From contig CAYQTJ010000028.1 in the NCBI GenBank assembly GCA_964420395.1, forward strand, positions 1 through 27,029: a stretch of DNA of 27,029 nucleotides, written 5' to 3'. Within the stretch, counting starts at the first letter, position 1; each line of letters opens with the position of its first letter. Origin of the DNA: CAVSZB01 sp964420395 (lineage in GTDB: Bacteria > Krumholzibacteriota > Krumholzibacteriia > LZORAL124-64-63). Under the pieces are notes generated by a model. It saw only the letters and a list, made by a program, of their open reading frames with translations, was not told where the DNA came from and searched no databases. This document shows, piece by piece, positions 14,910-22,501 of the stretch. The translations under genes were made by a program, and so were the position numbers.

Positions 14910-15562
14910 GCGGGCAGCCGTGGCCGCCGCGCACCCCCGACGCCTACCGGCGCGAAGCGGCCGAGGCGCTCGAGCCGTCGCTGCGCGCGCCCTTCGCCGC
15001 CATCCGCCTGCTGGTGCTCGACGCGGACGGCGTGCTGACGCCGGCCAACATCCTCTACGGCCCCCACGGCGAGGCGCTCAAGGAGTTCGACAGCCGCGAC
15101 GGCTTCGGGCTGGTCCAGGCGCACGCCGCCGGGCTGAAGCTGGCGCTGCTGACCGGCCGGCCCAGCCGCATCGCGGAGCGGCGCTGCCGCGATCTCGGGT
15201 TCGACGTGGTCAAGCTCGGCCGGTTCGACAAGGTGGCGGCCCTGCGCGAGATCCTGGCCGAGACCGGCTGCGCGGCCGCGGAGACCTGCTACGTCGGCGA
15301 CGACGTCATCGACATCCCCGCGCTCGACGCGGTCGGCCTGCCGGTGACCGTGCCGGCGGCGCCGGCCGAGGTGCGGGAGCGGAGCCGCTACGTGACCCGC
15401 GCCGAGGGCGGACGCGGCGCGGTGCGCGAGGTGACCGACCTGGTGCTCAAGCTGCGCGGCCTCTACGGACCGGCGCTGACGCGCCTCGCGGCGGCGCCGG
15501 CGCCGCATCCCGCGGAGCCGGCCTCCGGTCCCGAACCCGAACCGGAGGCGCCGGCCCCGTGA
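14906..15562 (+). CDS. kdsC: Kdo-8-phosphate phosphatase (HAD family)
   Basis: Removes phosphate from Kdo 8-phosphate. 218 residues. HAD motif I is LVLDADGVLT (Asp39, Asp41), motif II is ALLTGRPS, the lysine is in KLGRFDK and motif IV is CYVGDDVIDIPAL. There is no cap domain, as expected for the C0-type KdsC. A ~30-residue N-terminal extension and a Pro/Ala/Glu-rich C-terminal tail of ~22 residues are added to the core. GTG 14906 overlaps the kdsA stop and has GGGAG six bases upstream; the stop overlaps the GTG of kdsD. Confidence 0.94.
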   Translation: MSGQPWPPRTPDAYRREAAEALEPSLRAPFAAIRLLVLDADGVLTPANILYGPHGEALKEFDSRDGFGLVQAHAAGLKLALLTGRPSRIAERRCRDLGFDVVKLGRFDKVAALREILAETGCAAAETCYVGDDVIDIPALDAVGLPVTVPAAPAEVRERSRYVTRAEGGRGAVREVTDLVLKLRGLYGPALTRLAAAPAPHPAEPASGPEPEPEAPAP

Positions 15563-16560
15563 ACGACCGTCCGCTGCCGCTCGATGAAGCCGCCGTGCTC
15601 GCCGCCGGACGGCGCACGTTCGCCGCCGAGGGGGCGGCGCTGGCCGCGGTTGGGGAGCGGCTCGACGCCGCCTTCGTCGAGGCGACGCGCGCGATCCTCG
15701 ACTGCCGCGGCAGCGTGCTGGTGACCGGCCTGGGCAAGTCGGGCCTGGTGGCGCGCAAGGTGGCGGCGACGCTGACCGCCACCGGCACCCCGAGCGTCTT
15801 CATCCATCCCGTGGAGGCGACGCACGGAGACCTCGGGATCGTGCGGCGGGGCGACGTGCTGATCGCGATCTCGCGCAGCGGGAACAACCGCGAGGTGAAC
15901 GGCCTGATCGGGCCGTCCCGGCAGCTCGGCATGACGGTGATCGCGATCACCGGGCAGCCGGACTCGGAACTGGCCCGGCTGAGCGACGTCGCGCTGCTCT
16001 GCCCGGTCGCGCGCGAGGCCTGCCCGCTGAACCTCACCCCGACCAGCAGCGCCACCGCCGCCTCCGTGATGGGCGATGCCCTGGCCCTGGCCCTGCTCGA
16101 ACTGCGCGGCTTCACGGCGCAGGACTTCGCCGCCTTCCACCCGAGCGGGGTGCTGGGGCGCTCGCTGCTCGTGCGGGTGCGCGAATTGATGCACACCGGC
16201 GACCAGCTGCCGGTGGTGTCCCACCGCTTTACCCTGCGCGACTCGCTGCCGGAGATCGTCGACAAGCGGCTCGGCGGGGTCTGCGTGGTCGACGACGACG
16301 GCCGGCTGCTCGGGCTCTGCGTCGACGGCGACGTCAAGCGGGCGCTGCTCGCGCGGGAGGATGCGCTCGGCCGCCCCATCACCGAATCGATGAATCCGCG
16401 CCCGACCACGGTCGACCCGGACGCGCTCGCCCTGTCGGCCCTGCGGCTGATGGAGGCGCGGCCGGAGGGGCCGGTCACCCTGTTGATCGCCGTCGACGCC
16501 GAGCGTCGTCCGCTCGGCCTGCTGCACATCCACGATGTCCTGCGCGCCGGTCTGCTTTGA
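15559..16560 (+). CDS. kdsD: Arabinose-5-phosphate isomerase (SIS plus two CBS domains)
   Basis: Interconverts ribulose 5-phosphate and arabinose 5-phosphate, the entry step of Kdo synthesis. 333 residues. SIS domain at about 35-175 with VLVTGLGKSGLVARK, HPVEATHGDLG, ISRSGNNREV and NLTPTSSATA; two CBS repeats at about 200-330 (ELMHTGDQLPVV and ESMNPRPTTV). Start GTG 15559 overlaps the kdsC stop. With kdsB, kdsA and kdsC it completes the four-step Kdo route in this cluster. Confidence 0.96.
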   Translation: MNDRPLPLDEAAVLAAGRRTFAAEGAALAAVGERLDAAFVEATRAILDCRGSVLVTGLGKSGLVARKVAATLTATGTPSVFIHPVEATHGDLGIVRRGDVLIAISRSGNNREVNGLIGPSRQLGMTVIAITGQPDSELARLSDVALLCPVAREACPLNLTPTSSATAASVMGDALALALLELRGFTAQDFAAFHPSGVLGRSLLVRVRELMHTGDQLPVVSHRFTLRDSLPEIVDKRLGGVCVVDDDGRLLGLCVDGDVKRALLAREDALGRPITESMNPRPTTVDPDALALSALRLMEARPEGPVTLLIAVDAERRPLGLLHIHDVLRAGLL

Positions 16561-16563
16561 TCC

Positions 16564-17526
16564 ATGTCGTTTCTTGACAACATCCTGCGGCCGTGGCACA
16601 AATTGTGCATTGCGGCATCCCCCCCCTGGAACCGGGACGGGGGCGGGGAGGCGCTGCCCCGGTGGCGCCGCTGGCGCCGGCGCGGCTACGCCGCCCTGGC
16701 GCGCCTGCTGTTGGCGACGGCGCGCGTGCTGCCACTCCCGGCGGGACGGGCGGCGGGCGCGCGCCTGGGCGCGCTGGCTCTGCGCCTGCGGCCGCGGGAG
16801 CGGGCGCGGGCCAGGGCGAACCTGGCGCTGGCGCTGCCGGAACTGGGCGCCGGCGAGCGGGAGGCGCTCCTGGAGCGGGCGGCGGCGGCCCTCGGGGCGA
16901 ACCTCTACGACGCGCTGGCGCTCGAACGGCTGGCGGCCGGCGGCTACGCCGGCGTGGAGGGGACGGCCGCGGCGGCCACGGCCCGGGCCCTGCTGGCGGA
17001 GGGGCGGGGGCTGCTGATCCTGACCGGCCACCTCGGCTGCTGGGAACTGCTGGGCGGCTGGCTGGCGCGGGAACTCGGCGGGCTGGCGGTGGTAACGGGC
17101 ACGATCCACAACGCGCCGGTCGACCGGCTGGTGAACGCCCGGCGCCGGCGGCTCGGCCTGACCCCGCTGCCGCGGGGGGGGGATCTGCGGCCGCTGCTGC
17201 GGGTGCTGCGGGGCGGCGGCGCCGTGGCGGTGCTCCTGGACCAGAATTCGCCGGTCCCGAACCTGCCGGTGCCGTTCTTCGGCCGGCCGGCGCCCACGGC
17301 GGCCGGTTTCGCGCGGCTGGCCCTGCGGACCGGCGCTCCGGTACTGCCGCTGGCGATCCGGCGGGAGGGTCGGGGGCATTTCGTGGAACAGCTGCCGCCG
17401 CTCAGGCCGCAGGGCGGAACGGACGAGGGGGCGGTATATTCATGTCTGGCCTGGTGCAATGCCGCCCTGGAGGCCCTGATCCGGCGCGCGCCGGCCGAAT
17501 GGGTCTGGTTTCACGCCCGCTGGTAG
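16564..17526 (+). CDS. Lipid A biosynthesis acyltransferase (LpxL/LpxM/HtrB family)
   Basis: Predicted inner-membrane enzyme adding a secondary acyl chain to the Kdo-lipid A precursor. 320 residues if started at ATG 16564. The acyltransferase motif GHLGCWELLG gives His156 and Glu161 (HX4E). LDQNSPVPNLPVPFFGRPA, GFARLALRTGAPVLPLAI and the C-terminal PAEWVWFHARW are characteristic. A hydrophobic segment near 44-60 would anchor it. The ATG is four bases after the kdsD stop with no visible ribosome site, and the first 20 codons are richer in A/T than the rest and contain a sigma-54-like promoter, so the true N-terminus is uncertain. A nine-G run at 17174-17182 lies mid-gene. Which lipid A position it acylates cannot be told. 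Confidence 0.92.
   Translation: MSFLDNILRPWHKLCIAASPPWNRDGGGEALPRWRRWRRRGYAALARLLLATARVLPLPAGRAAGARLGALALRLRPRERARARANLALALPELGAGEREALLERAAAALGANLYDALALERLAAGGYAGVEGTAAAATARALLAEGRGLLILTGHLGCWELLGGWLARELGGLAVVTGTIHNAPVDRLVNARRRRLGLTPLPRGGDLRPLLRVLRGGGAVAVLLDQNSPVPNLPVPFFGRPAPTAAGFARLALRTGAPVLPLAIRREGRGHFVEQLPPLRPQGGTDEGAVYSCLAWCNAALEALIRRAPAEWVWFHARW
16594..16609 (+). promoter_or_regulatory. Sigma-54 (-24/-12) promoter candidate
   Basis: TGGCACAAATTGTGCA matches the consensus TGGCACRN4TTGCW at all but one position. The invariant GG (16595-16596) and GC (16607-16608) are separated by exactly ten bases. Transcription would start near 16620, inside the first codons of the acyltransferase frame, and would read into the acyltransferase, lptC, lptB and rpoN. 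The core GCACAAATTGTGC is also near-palindromic and could be a repressor site instead. A consensus -35 (TTGACA, 16574-16579) lies just upstream but has no good -10 partner. Confidence 0.42.
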
Positions 17527-17546
17527 GGATGGAGGCCGGAGAGGAC

Positions 17547-18146
17547 ATGTCCGACAGCCGCAGCCACGTCCGTGCCCGTCCGTCCGTCCGCCTGGCCCTG
17601 CTGCTGGCCCTGCTGCCGGCCCTCGCGGCGGCCGGGTGCGGTCGGGAGCCGGGGCCGGCGGCCGGGCCGGCCACCCCCGCCCGCCTGCCGGAACAGGAGA
17701 TCCTGGACTACCGCCTGATCCAGACCGAAGCGGGGGTTCGCCGCTGGACCCTGACCAGCGAGCGGATGCGCAAGTACGCCGACCAGGAAGAGGTCGAACT
17801 CGACGAGCCGCGCATGGAATTCTACCGCGACGGGGCCTACTACTCCAACTTGACCGCCCGCCACGGTCGGGCCAATCTGGACGGCAGGAACATGTTCGCC
17901 CAGGGCGGGGTCGTCGTGGTGACGACGGACGGCCGGCGGCTCGAGACCGAGGAGTTGCGCTACGACAACGGCACGGGTCGCATCACGAACACGGTCTTCA
18001 ACCGCTTCACGCGCGGGGGGGACGTCGTGACCGGTTACGGGCTCGACGCCAGCCCGGACCTCGAGCATTTCGAGCTGCGCGAGCGGGTGGCCGCCGAGGT
18101 CAGCGACACGCTCGGCACCGCCGCGCCGGCGGAGCGGCTGCCATGA
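17547..18146 (+). CDS. lptC: LPS export protein LptC, predicted lipoprotein
   Basis: Periplasm-facing component of the LPS transport bridge. 199 residues. A hydrophobic signal (residues 14-29) ends ALAAAGC, so Cys31 could be lipidated; the lipobox is imperfect (Ala at -3). The body is the beta-jellyroll-type LptC text: EILDYRLIQTEAGVRRWTL, ARHGRANLDGRNMFAQGGVVV, ETEELRYDNGTGRI and GDVVTGYGLDASPDLEHFEL. ATG 17547 is preferred to ATG 17529 because a GGAG site lies five bases before it. Its stop overlaps the lptB start (ATGA). Confidence 0.9.
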   Translation: MSDSRSHVRARPSVRLALLLALLPALAAAGCGREPGPAAGPATPARLPEQEILDYRLIQTEAGVRRWTLTSERMRKYADQEEVELDEPRMEFYRDGAYYSNLTARHGRANLDGRNMFAQGGVVVVTTDGRRLETEELRYDNGTGRITNTVFNRFTRGGDVVTGYGLDASPDLEHFELRERVAAEVSDTLGTAAPAERLP

Positions 18147-18904
18147 GCCGGGGGCCGGCCACCGCCGATACCGTCGCCCCCCCGATCGCGCTGGCGGCTC
18201 GCGGCCTGCGCAAGCTCTACCGGGGCCGGGCCGTCGTGGACGGGGTCGATCTGGAGCTGCGCCCGGGCGAGGTGACCGGACTGCTCGGCCCGAACGGCGC
18301 CGGCAAGACGACCACTTTCTACATCATCGTGGGGTTCATCCGTCCCGACGGCGGCACGGTCACCCTGGGCGGCCGGAACATCTCGCGGCTGCCCATGCAT
18401 CGTCGGGCGCGGCTGGGCATCGGCTACCTGCCGCAGGAGGCTTCGATCTTCCGGAAGATGACGGTGGAGGAGAACATCCTGGCGATCCTGGAGACGCTGC
18501 CGCTGTCCCGCCAGGCGCGCCACGAGCGCCTGGAGGCGCTGCTGGCCGAGATGGGCATCGAGCATGTCCGCCGCAACCGTGGCTACCAGCTCTCCGGCGG
18601 CGAGCGGCGACGCGTGGAGATCGCGCGCGCTCTGACCACCGAGCCGCGCTTCATGCTGCTCGACGAGCCGTTCGCCGGGATCGATCCGATCGCGGTGGCC
18701 GACCTGCAGCGGAGCGTGGCCAAGCTGCGGACGCGCGGGCTGGGGGTCCTGATCACCGACCACAACGTGCGGGAGACGCTGAGCATCACCGATCGCGCCT
18801 ATGTCATGTTCGAGGGACGGATCGCACTCGCCGGCACGCCCGACGAGATCGTCGGCAACGCGCGGGCGCGCGAGATCTACCTCGGCGACTCCTTTCGACT
18901 CTAG
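18143..18904 (+). CDS. lptB: LPS export ABC transporter ATP-binding protein
   Basis: Cytoplasmic ATPase that powers LPS extraction through LptFG. 253 residues. Walker A GPNGAGKTT (49-57), Q-loop Gln98 in LPQEASIFRK, signature LSGGE (150-154), Walker B MLLDEP with Asp174-Glu175, and switch His207 in ITDHNVRETL. LPQEASIFRKMTVEENI and LDEPFAGIDPIAV are LptB-type rather than general ABC text. The gene starts inside the lptC stop. In many genomes lptA lies between lptC and lptB; here there is no room for it. rpoN follows after 42 bases. Confidence 0.97.
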   Translation: MSRGPATADTVAPPIALAARGLRKLYRGRAVVDGVDLELRPGEVTGLLGPNGAGKTTTFYIIVGFIRPDGGTVTLGGRNISRLPMHRRARLGIGYLPQEASIFRKMTVEENILAILETLPLSRQARHERLEALLAEMGIEHVRRNRGYQLSGGERRRVEIARALTTEPRFMLLDEPFAGIDPIAVADLQRSVAKLRTRGLGVLITDHNVRETLSITDRAYVMFEGRIALAGTPDEIVGNARAREIYLGDSFRL

Positions 18905-18946
18905 CGCCGCGCCGCGCGCGGCCGTCCGGCCCGGGAGGGCACGTCC

Positions 18947-20464
18947 ATGAACATGAATCTGAGCCTGCGCCAGGGCCTGTACCAGCGGCAGCAGCTGGTC
19001 ATGACCGTGCGCCTGCAGCAGGCTCTCAAGCTTCTCCAGGTGCCGACACTGGAGCTGGAGCAGATCCTACGGCAGGAGCTGCAGGTCAATCCGCTGCTCG
19101 AAGAGGTCGACTTCGCCGAGGAGGAGGAGGAGGACGGGGGGAGCGAGGCGTCCGCCGCCGGCGAGGACGAAGGGGAGGAGAGCGCCACGGCCGGCCCCGA
19201 TGACGCCGCCGGCGCCTCGGCCGACGATGCGGGCGAGGAGGCGGCCGAGGCGGGCGCGCCCGAGACCACCGGCGCCTCCGAGGATTCGCCGGAGCCGGTC
19301 GACTGGGACGAGTACTTCAAGGACGGGTTCATCGCCGAGCACGTCGAGCAGGAGACGGCGGAGGAGGACCCGCTCGAGCGGCTGCCGGTCTACGTGATGA
19401 GCGGGCAGCAGTCGCTGCTCGAGCAGCTCCGGTTCGTGGTGACCGAGCCGCTCGATCGCCGGATCGGCGAGTACATCATCGGCAGCCTCAACGGCGACGG
19501 ATACCTGACCGCGTCGGTGAGCGAGATCGCCGCCACCTACGAGACGGACGAGGCGCGGGTGGAGCGGGTGCTGGCGCTGGTGCAGGAGTTCGATCCGCCC
19601 GGCGTCGCGGCGCGCGACCTGCGGGAGTGCCTGCTGCTGCAGTTGCGGACGAAGGGGCGGTCCGATTCGCCCGAGGCCGAGGTCATCCGCAACCACTTCG
19701 AGGCTCTCAAGACCCGCAAGTTCGGCGACATCGCGCGCGAGATGCACATCACGGTGCAGGAGGTGCAGGCGATCGCCGAGCGCATCGGCGAACTCGACCC
19801 CAAGCCGGGCATGGCGAGCGAGAGCGAGGGGGCGCGCTACATCGTGCCCGACCTGGTCGTTCAGGAGGTCGACGGCGAGTACGTTGTCTACCTGAACGAC
19901 GGCAACATCCCGCGCCTGCGGGTGAGCAAGGCCTACGAGAACCAGCTGCGGCAGGGCCCCGACCGCGACAACCAGACCGTGCAGTTCATCGACGAGAAGA
20001 AGCGGTACGCCGAGTGGATCATCAAGACGATCGAGCAGCGGCGGCGCACCATGATCAAGGTGATGGAGGCCATCGTCGACCAGCAGTCGGCCTTCTTCGA
20101 ACAGGGTGCGATCGCCCTGAGACCGCTGACCCTGCAGCAGGTGGCCAACGTCATCGGCATGCACGAGTCGACGGTTTCGCGGGTGACGAAGCAGAAGTTC
20201 GTGCAGACCCCCCGCGGCGTCTTCCCCCTCAAGTACTTCTTCTCGGCCGGCCTCGACGCCGGCGACGGTGAGGAGGTCGGCGCCAAGGCGGTCAAGGAGA
20301 TGATCAAGGACATCGTCGCGGCCGAATCCCCGAAACGTCCGCTGTCCGACAAGAAGATCGTGGACCTGCTCGCGCAGCGCGACCTCAGGATAGCGCGCCG
20401 GACGGTGGCCAAGTACCGTGAGCAGCTGGGAATCCTGTCCGCGCGCATGCGCAAGCAGTTCTGA
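18947..20464 (+). CDS. rpoN: RNA polymerase sigma-54 factor
   Basis: Alternative sigma factor recognising -24/-12 promoters and needing an AAA+ activator such as the one at the left end. 505 residues. Glutamine- and leucine-rich region I is at 1-55 (LQQALKLLQVPTLELEQ), followed by an unusually long acidic region II (about 55-130). The core-binding domain then follows, with ADP-like motifs SLNGDGYLT and FDPPGVAARDL, and HESTVSRVTKQKFVQTPRG as the helix-turn-helix. The invariant RpoN box ARRTVAKYRE is at 483-492. GGGAGGG lies seven bases before ATG 18947. The lptB-rpoN-hpf order is widely conserved. Confidence 0.98.
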   Translation: MNMNLSLRQGLYQRQQLVMTVRLQQALKLLQVPTLELEQILRQELQVNPLLEEVDFAEEEEEDGGSEASAAGEDEGEESATAGPDDAAGASADDAGEEAAEAGAPETTGASEDSPEPVDWDEYFKDGFIAEHVEQETAEEDPLERLPVYVMSGQQSLLEQLRFVVTEPLDRRIGEYIIGSLNGDGYLTASVSEIAATYETDEARVERVLALVQEFDPPGVAARDLRECLLLQLRTKGRSDSPEAEVIRNHFEALKTRKFGDIAREMHITVQEVQAIAERIGELDPKPGMASESEGARYIVPDLVVQEVDGEYVVYLNDGNIPRLRVSKAYENQLRQGPDRDNQTVQFIDEKKRYAEWIIKTIEQRRRTMIKVMEAIVDQQSAFFEQGAIALRPLTLQQVANVIGMHESTVSRVTKQKFVQTPRGVFPLKYFFSAGLDAGDGEEVGAKAVKEMIKDIVAAESPKRPLSDKKIVDLLAQRDLRIARRTVAKYREQLGILSARMRKQF

Positions 20465-20496
20465 GAGCCAGGGGCGGATCCGGCAAGGAGGAAGCC

Positions 20497-21036
20497 ATGC
20501 AGTTCGAATTCAACACGCGGCACTTCGCGCTCGAGGACGAATCCAGGGACAGGATCGAGAAGCGGATCGCCAAGCTCGAGCGTTACAGCCCCCGCAATCC
20601 GGTCTCCATCCGGCTGACGATCACCAAGGAGGGGGGGCGTTTCGAGGCCGACCTCTCCTACTACCTGCGCAACACCGACTTCCACGCGAAGGCGGAGCGC
20701 ACCGAACCCGACCTGGCCGCCGACGAGGCGATCGAGAGCCTCGAGCGGCAGTTGCGCCGGTTCAAGGACCGCGTGGCCAACCGCGACAAGGGCGAGGAGG
20801 GGAGCGCCGGCCTCGGCGAGGCCATGGCCGCCGGCGGCCTGCTCGCGAGCGAGGGGGCGGTGCTCGAGGAGGAGGGCTTCCGGTTGAAGGACCTGTCGGT
20901 CGAGGCGGCCGTGGAGGCGTTCCGGAACTCGCGTCACCCGTTCCTGGTCTTCCGCAATCGCGAAAGCGCCCGCGTGGCCGTCGTCTACCGGCGTGAGGAG
21001 GGGGCCTACGGGCTCCTGGAGCAGCGCGAGGACTAG
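20497..21036 (+). CDS. hpf: Ribosome hibernation promoting factor, long form
   Basis: Binds the 30S decoding centre in starvation. 179 residues, longer than the ~95-residue short HPF usual beside rpoN in Enterobacteria. N-terminal HPF/RaiA domain at 1-100 (FNTRHFALEDESRDRIEKRI, KAERTEPDLAADEAIESLERQL). A linker follows at about 100-125, then a C-terminal dimerisation domain (RLKDLSVEAAVEAFRNSRHPFLVFRN, RREEGAYGLLEQRED). Long HPFs dimerise 70S ribosomes into 100S particles by themselves. AAGGAGG lies five bases before the ATG, the best ribosome site in the window. Confidence 0.96.
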   Translation: MQFEFNTRHFALEDESRDRIEKRIAKLERYSPRNPVSIRLTITKEGGRFEADLSYYLRNTDFHAKAERTEPDLAADEAIESLERQLRRFKDRVANRDKGEEGSAGLGEAMAAGGLLASEGAVLEEEGFRLKDLSVEAAVEAFRNSRHPFLVFRNRESARVAVVYRREEGAYGLLEQRED

Positions 21037-21096
21037 GTCCCGGACCGGATCCCCCGGGGTCCGCAACCGTCGCCGCCGCGGCGCGAAAGCGTGGCC

Positions 21097-22065
21097 ATGA
21101 GCAGGATCACCGTCCAGCGCCTCTACGCGGACCTCCGCGACGCCCTGGATCTCACCCCCCTGACGCCGTTGCCGGGAGACGACATCCCGGTCCCGGTGCG
21201 TGACATGCACCGCCCCGGCATGGCCCTCATGGGCTTCGCGGAGAACTTCCTGCCCCACCGCCTGCAGGTGATGGGCGAATCCGAGTTGGCGTACCTGGCC
21301 GGACTGTCGCCCGCCGAGCAGGTCACCGCCTTCGGGCGCGTGCTCGACCTGGAGGCGCCGGCCATCTTCCTGGCCCGCGGGCAGGGGCTTCCGGAAGCGC
21401 TCCTCGACCTCGCGCGCGCGCGGGGGGTGCCGGTGCTGCGCACCTCGCTGGCGTCGGTGGACTTCCTGGAGGAGCTGTCGGAGCACCTGCAGGAGGTCTT
21501 CGCGCCGCGCACGGAGGTGCACGGCTCGCTGGCCGACGTCTACGGGGTGGGGCTGCTGTTCACCGGCCGCAGCGGCATCGGCAAGAGCGAGTGCGTGCTC
21601 GACCTGGTGGAGCGCAACCACCGCCTGGTCGCCGACGACGTGGTGGAGATCGTCAAGCGGGGCGACGACGTCATCGTGGGGCGCTTCCGCGAGGTGTTGC
21701 AGCACAACATCGAGATCCGTGGCGTCGGCGTCATCGACGTGCAGGCGATCTTCGGCATCAAGGCGATCCGCATGCAGAAGCGGATCGAGGTCGAGGTCCA
21801 CCTGCAGGACTGGGACGAGAATGCCGATTACGAGCGGCTCGGACTGGAGCGCCAGTACACGCACATCCTCGGCGTGGCCATCCCGCGCGTGGTCGTGCCG
21901 ATCTTCCCCGGCAAGAACATCACCGTGATCGCCGAGGTCATCGCCCTCGATTTCATGCTGAAGATCTACGGCTACGACGCGGCCCAGGCGCTCAACCGGC
22001 GCATCCTGGAGACGATGAAGCCGGGCAGCAACCTGAACCGGTACCTGCGTCACGACAACGAGTAG
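21097..22065 (+). CDS. hprK: HPr kinase/phosphorylase
   Basis: Phosphorylates and dephosphorylates HPr on Ser46, linking PTS activity to the energy state. About 322 residues from ATG 21097; GTG 21091 is an alternative two codons upstream, and neither has a strong ribosome site. An N-terminal domain (1-130) is followed by the catalytic domain. It holds His142 in EVHGSLADVYGVG, P-loop GRSGIGKS (157-164), LVADDVVEI, the family signature EIRGVGVIDV, and the C-terminal QRYTHILG-like segment (QYTHILGVAIP). Its substrate HPr, with Ser46 intact, is encoded 2.5 kb downstream. The 60-base gap from hpf leaves room for its own promoter, but none is obvious. Confidence 0.97.
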   Translation: MSRITVQRLYADLRDALDLTPLTPLPGDDIPVPVRDMHRPGMALMGFAENFLPHRLQVMGESELAYLAGLSPAEQVTAFGRVLDLEAPAIFLARGQGLPEALLDLARARGVPVLRTSLASVDFLEELSEHLQEVFAPRTEVHGSLADVYGVGLLFTGRSGIGKSECVLDLVERNHRLVADDVVEIVKRGDDVIVGRFREVLQHNIEIRGVGVIDVQAIFGIKAIRMQKRIEVEVHLQDWDENADYERLGLERQYTHILGVAIPRVVVPIFPGKNITVIAEVIALDFMLKIYGYDAAQALNRRILETMKPGSNLNRYLRHDNE

Positions 22066-22080
22066 AAGGAGCGGCCGGCC

Positions 22081-22485
22081 ATGATCAGCGGTCTGGTGGT
22101 CACCCACGGCGCCCTCGGCGAGGAGCTCGTGCGGGTGGTGACTCTCGTGCTCGGCCCCGTGGAGAACCTCGGGGCGCTCTCGAACCGCGGCCTGGGCGCG
22201 CGCGACCTGACCGAGGCGATCCGCGGCTGGATCGCGGCCGAGCCGCAGCAGGGGGCCGGCGGGATCCTCCTGTTCATCGACGATTTCGGCGGCAGCTGCG
22301 CCAACGCGGCCCAGATGGCGATCCAGGCGGGGCCGCCGGCCGGCATCCTGACGGGGGTCAACCTCGCCATGGTGCTCGACTTCCTCACCTGGCGCGATTC
22401 GCTGTCGGTGAACGAGCTGTCCCGTCGCCTCGTGGAGAAGGGGCGGCAGGCGATCGCGCTCCTGGGCCCCGGCGCGGGCGCCTGA
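22081..22485 (+). CDS. PTS EIIA component, mannose family
   Basis: Soluble phosphocarrier taking phosphate from HPr. 134 residues. His9 in LVVTHGALGEEL is the phosphorylation site; ILLFIDDFGGSCANAA and GVNLAMVLDFL are the conserved core of the mannose-family EIIA fold. AAGGAG lies nine bases before the ATG, and hprK ends 15 bases upstream. The gene is first of a complete set of mannose-type EII components, so it could serve transport, regulation or both. Confidence 0.94.
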   Translation: MISGLVVTHGALGEELVRVVTLVLGPVENLGALSNRGLGARDLTEAIRGWIAAEPQQGAGGILLFIDDFGGSCANAAQMAIQAGPPAGILTGVNLAMVLDFLTWRDSLSVNELSRRLVEKGRQAIALLGPGAGA

Positions 22486-22501
22486 GGGGGCCGGACGGCG
22501 C

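Noticed and set aside
15463..17379. 638-residue minus-strand frame opposite kdsD and the acyltransferase
   Set aside because: Gln/Arg/Pro-rich antisense of two clear enzymes.
21040..21066. Small inverted repeat between hpf and hprK
   Set aside because: Six pairs around an 11-base loop with no T tract; too weak to call a terminator.
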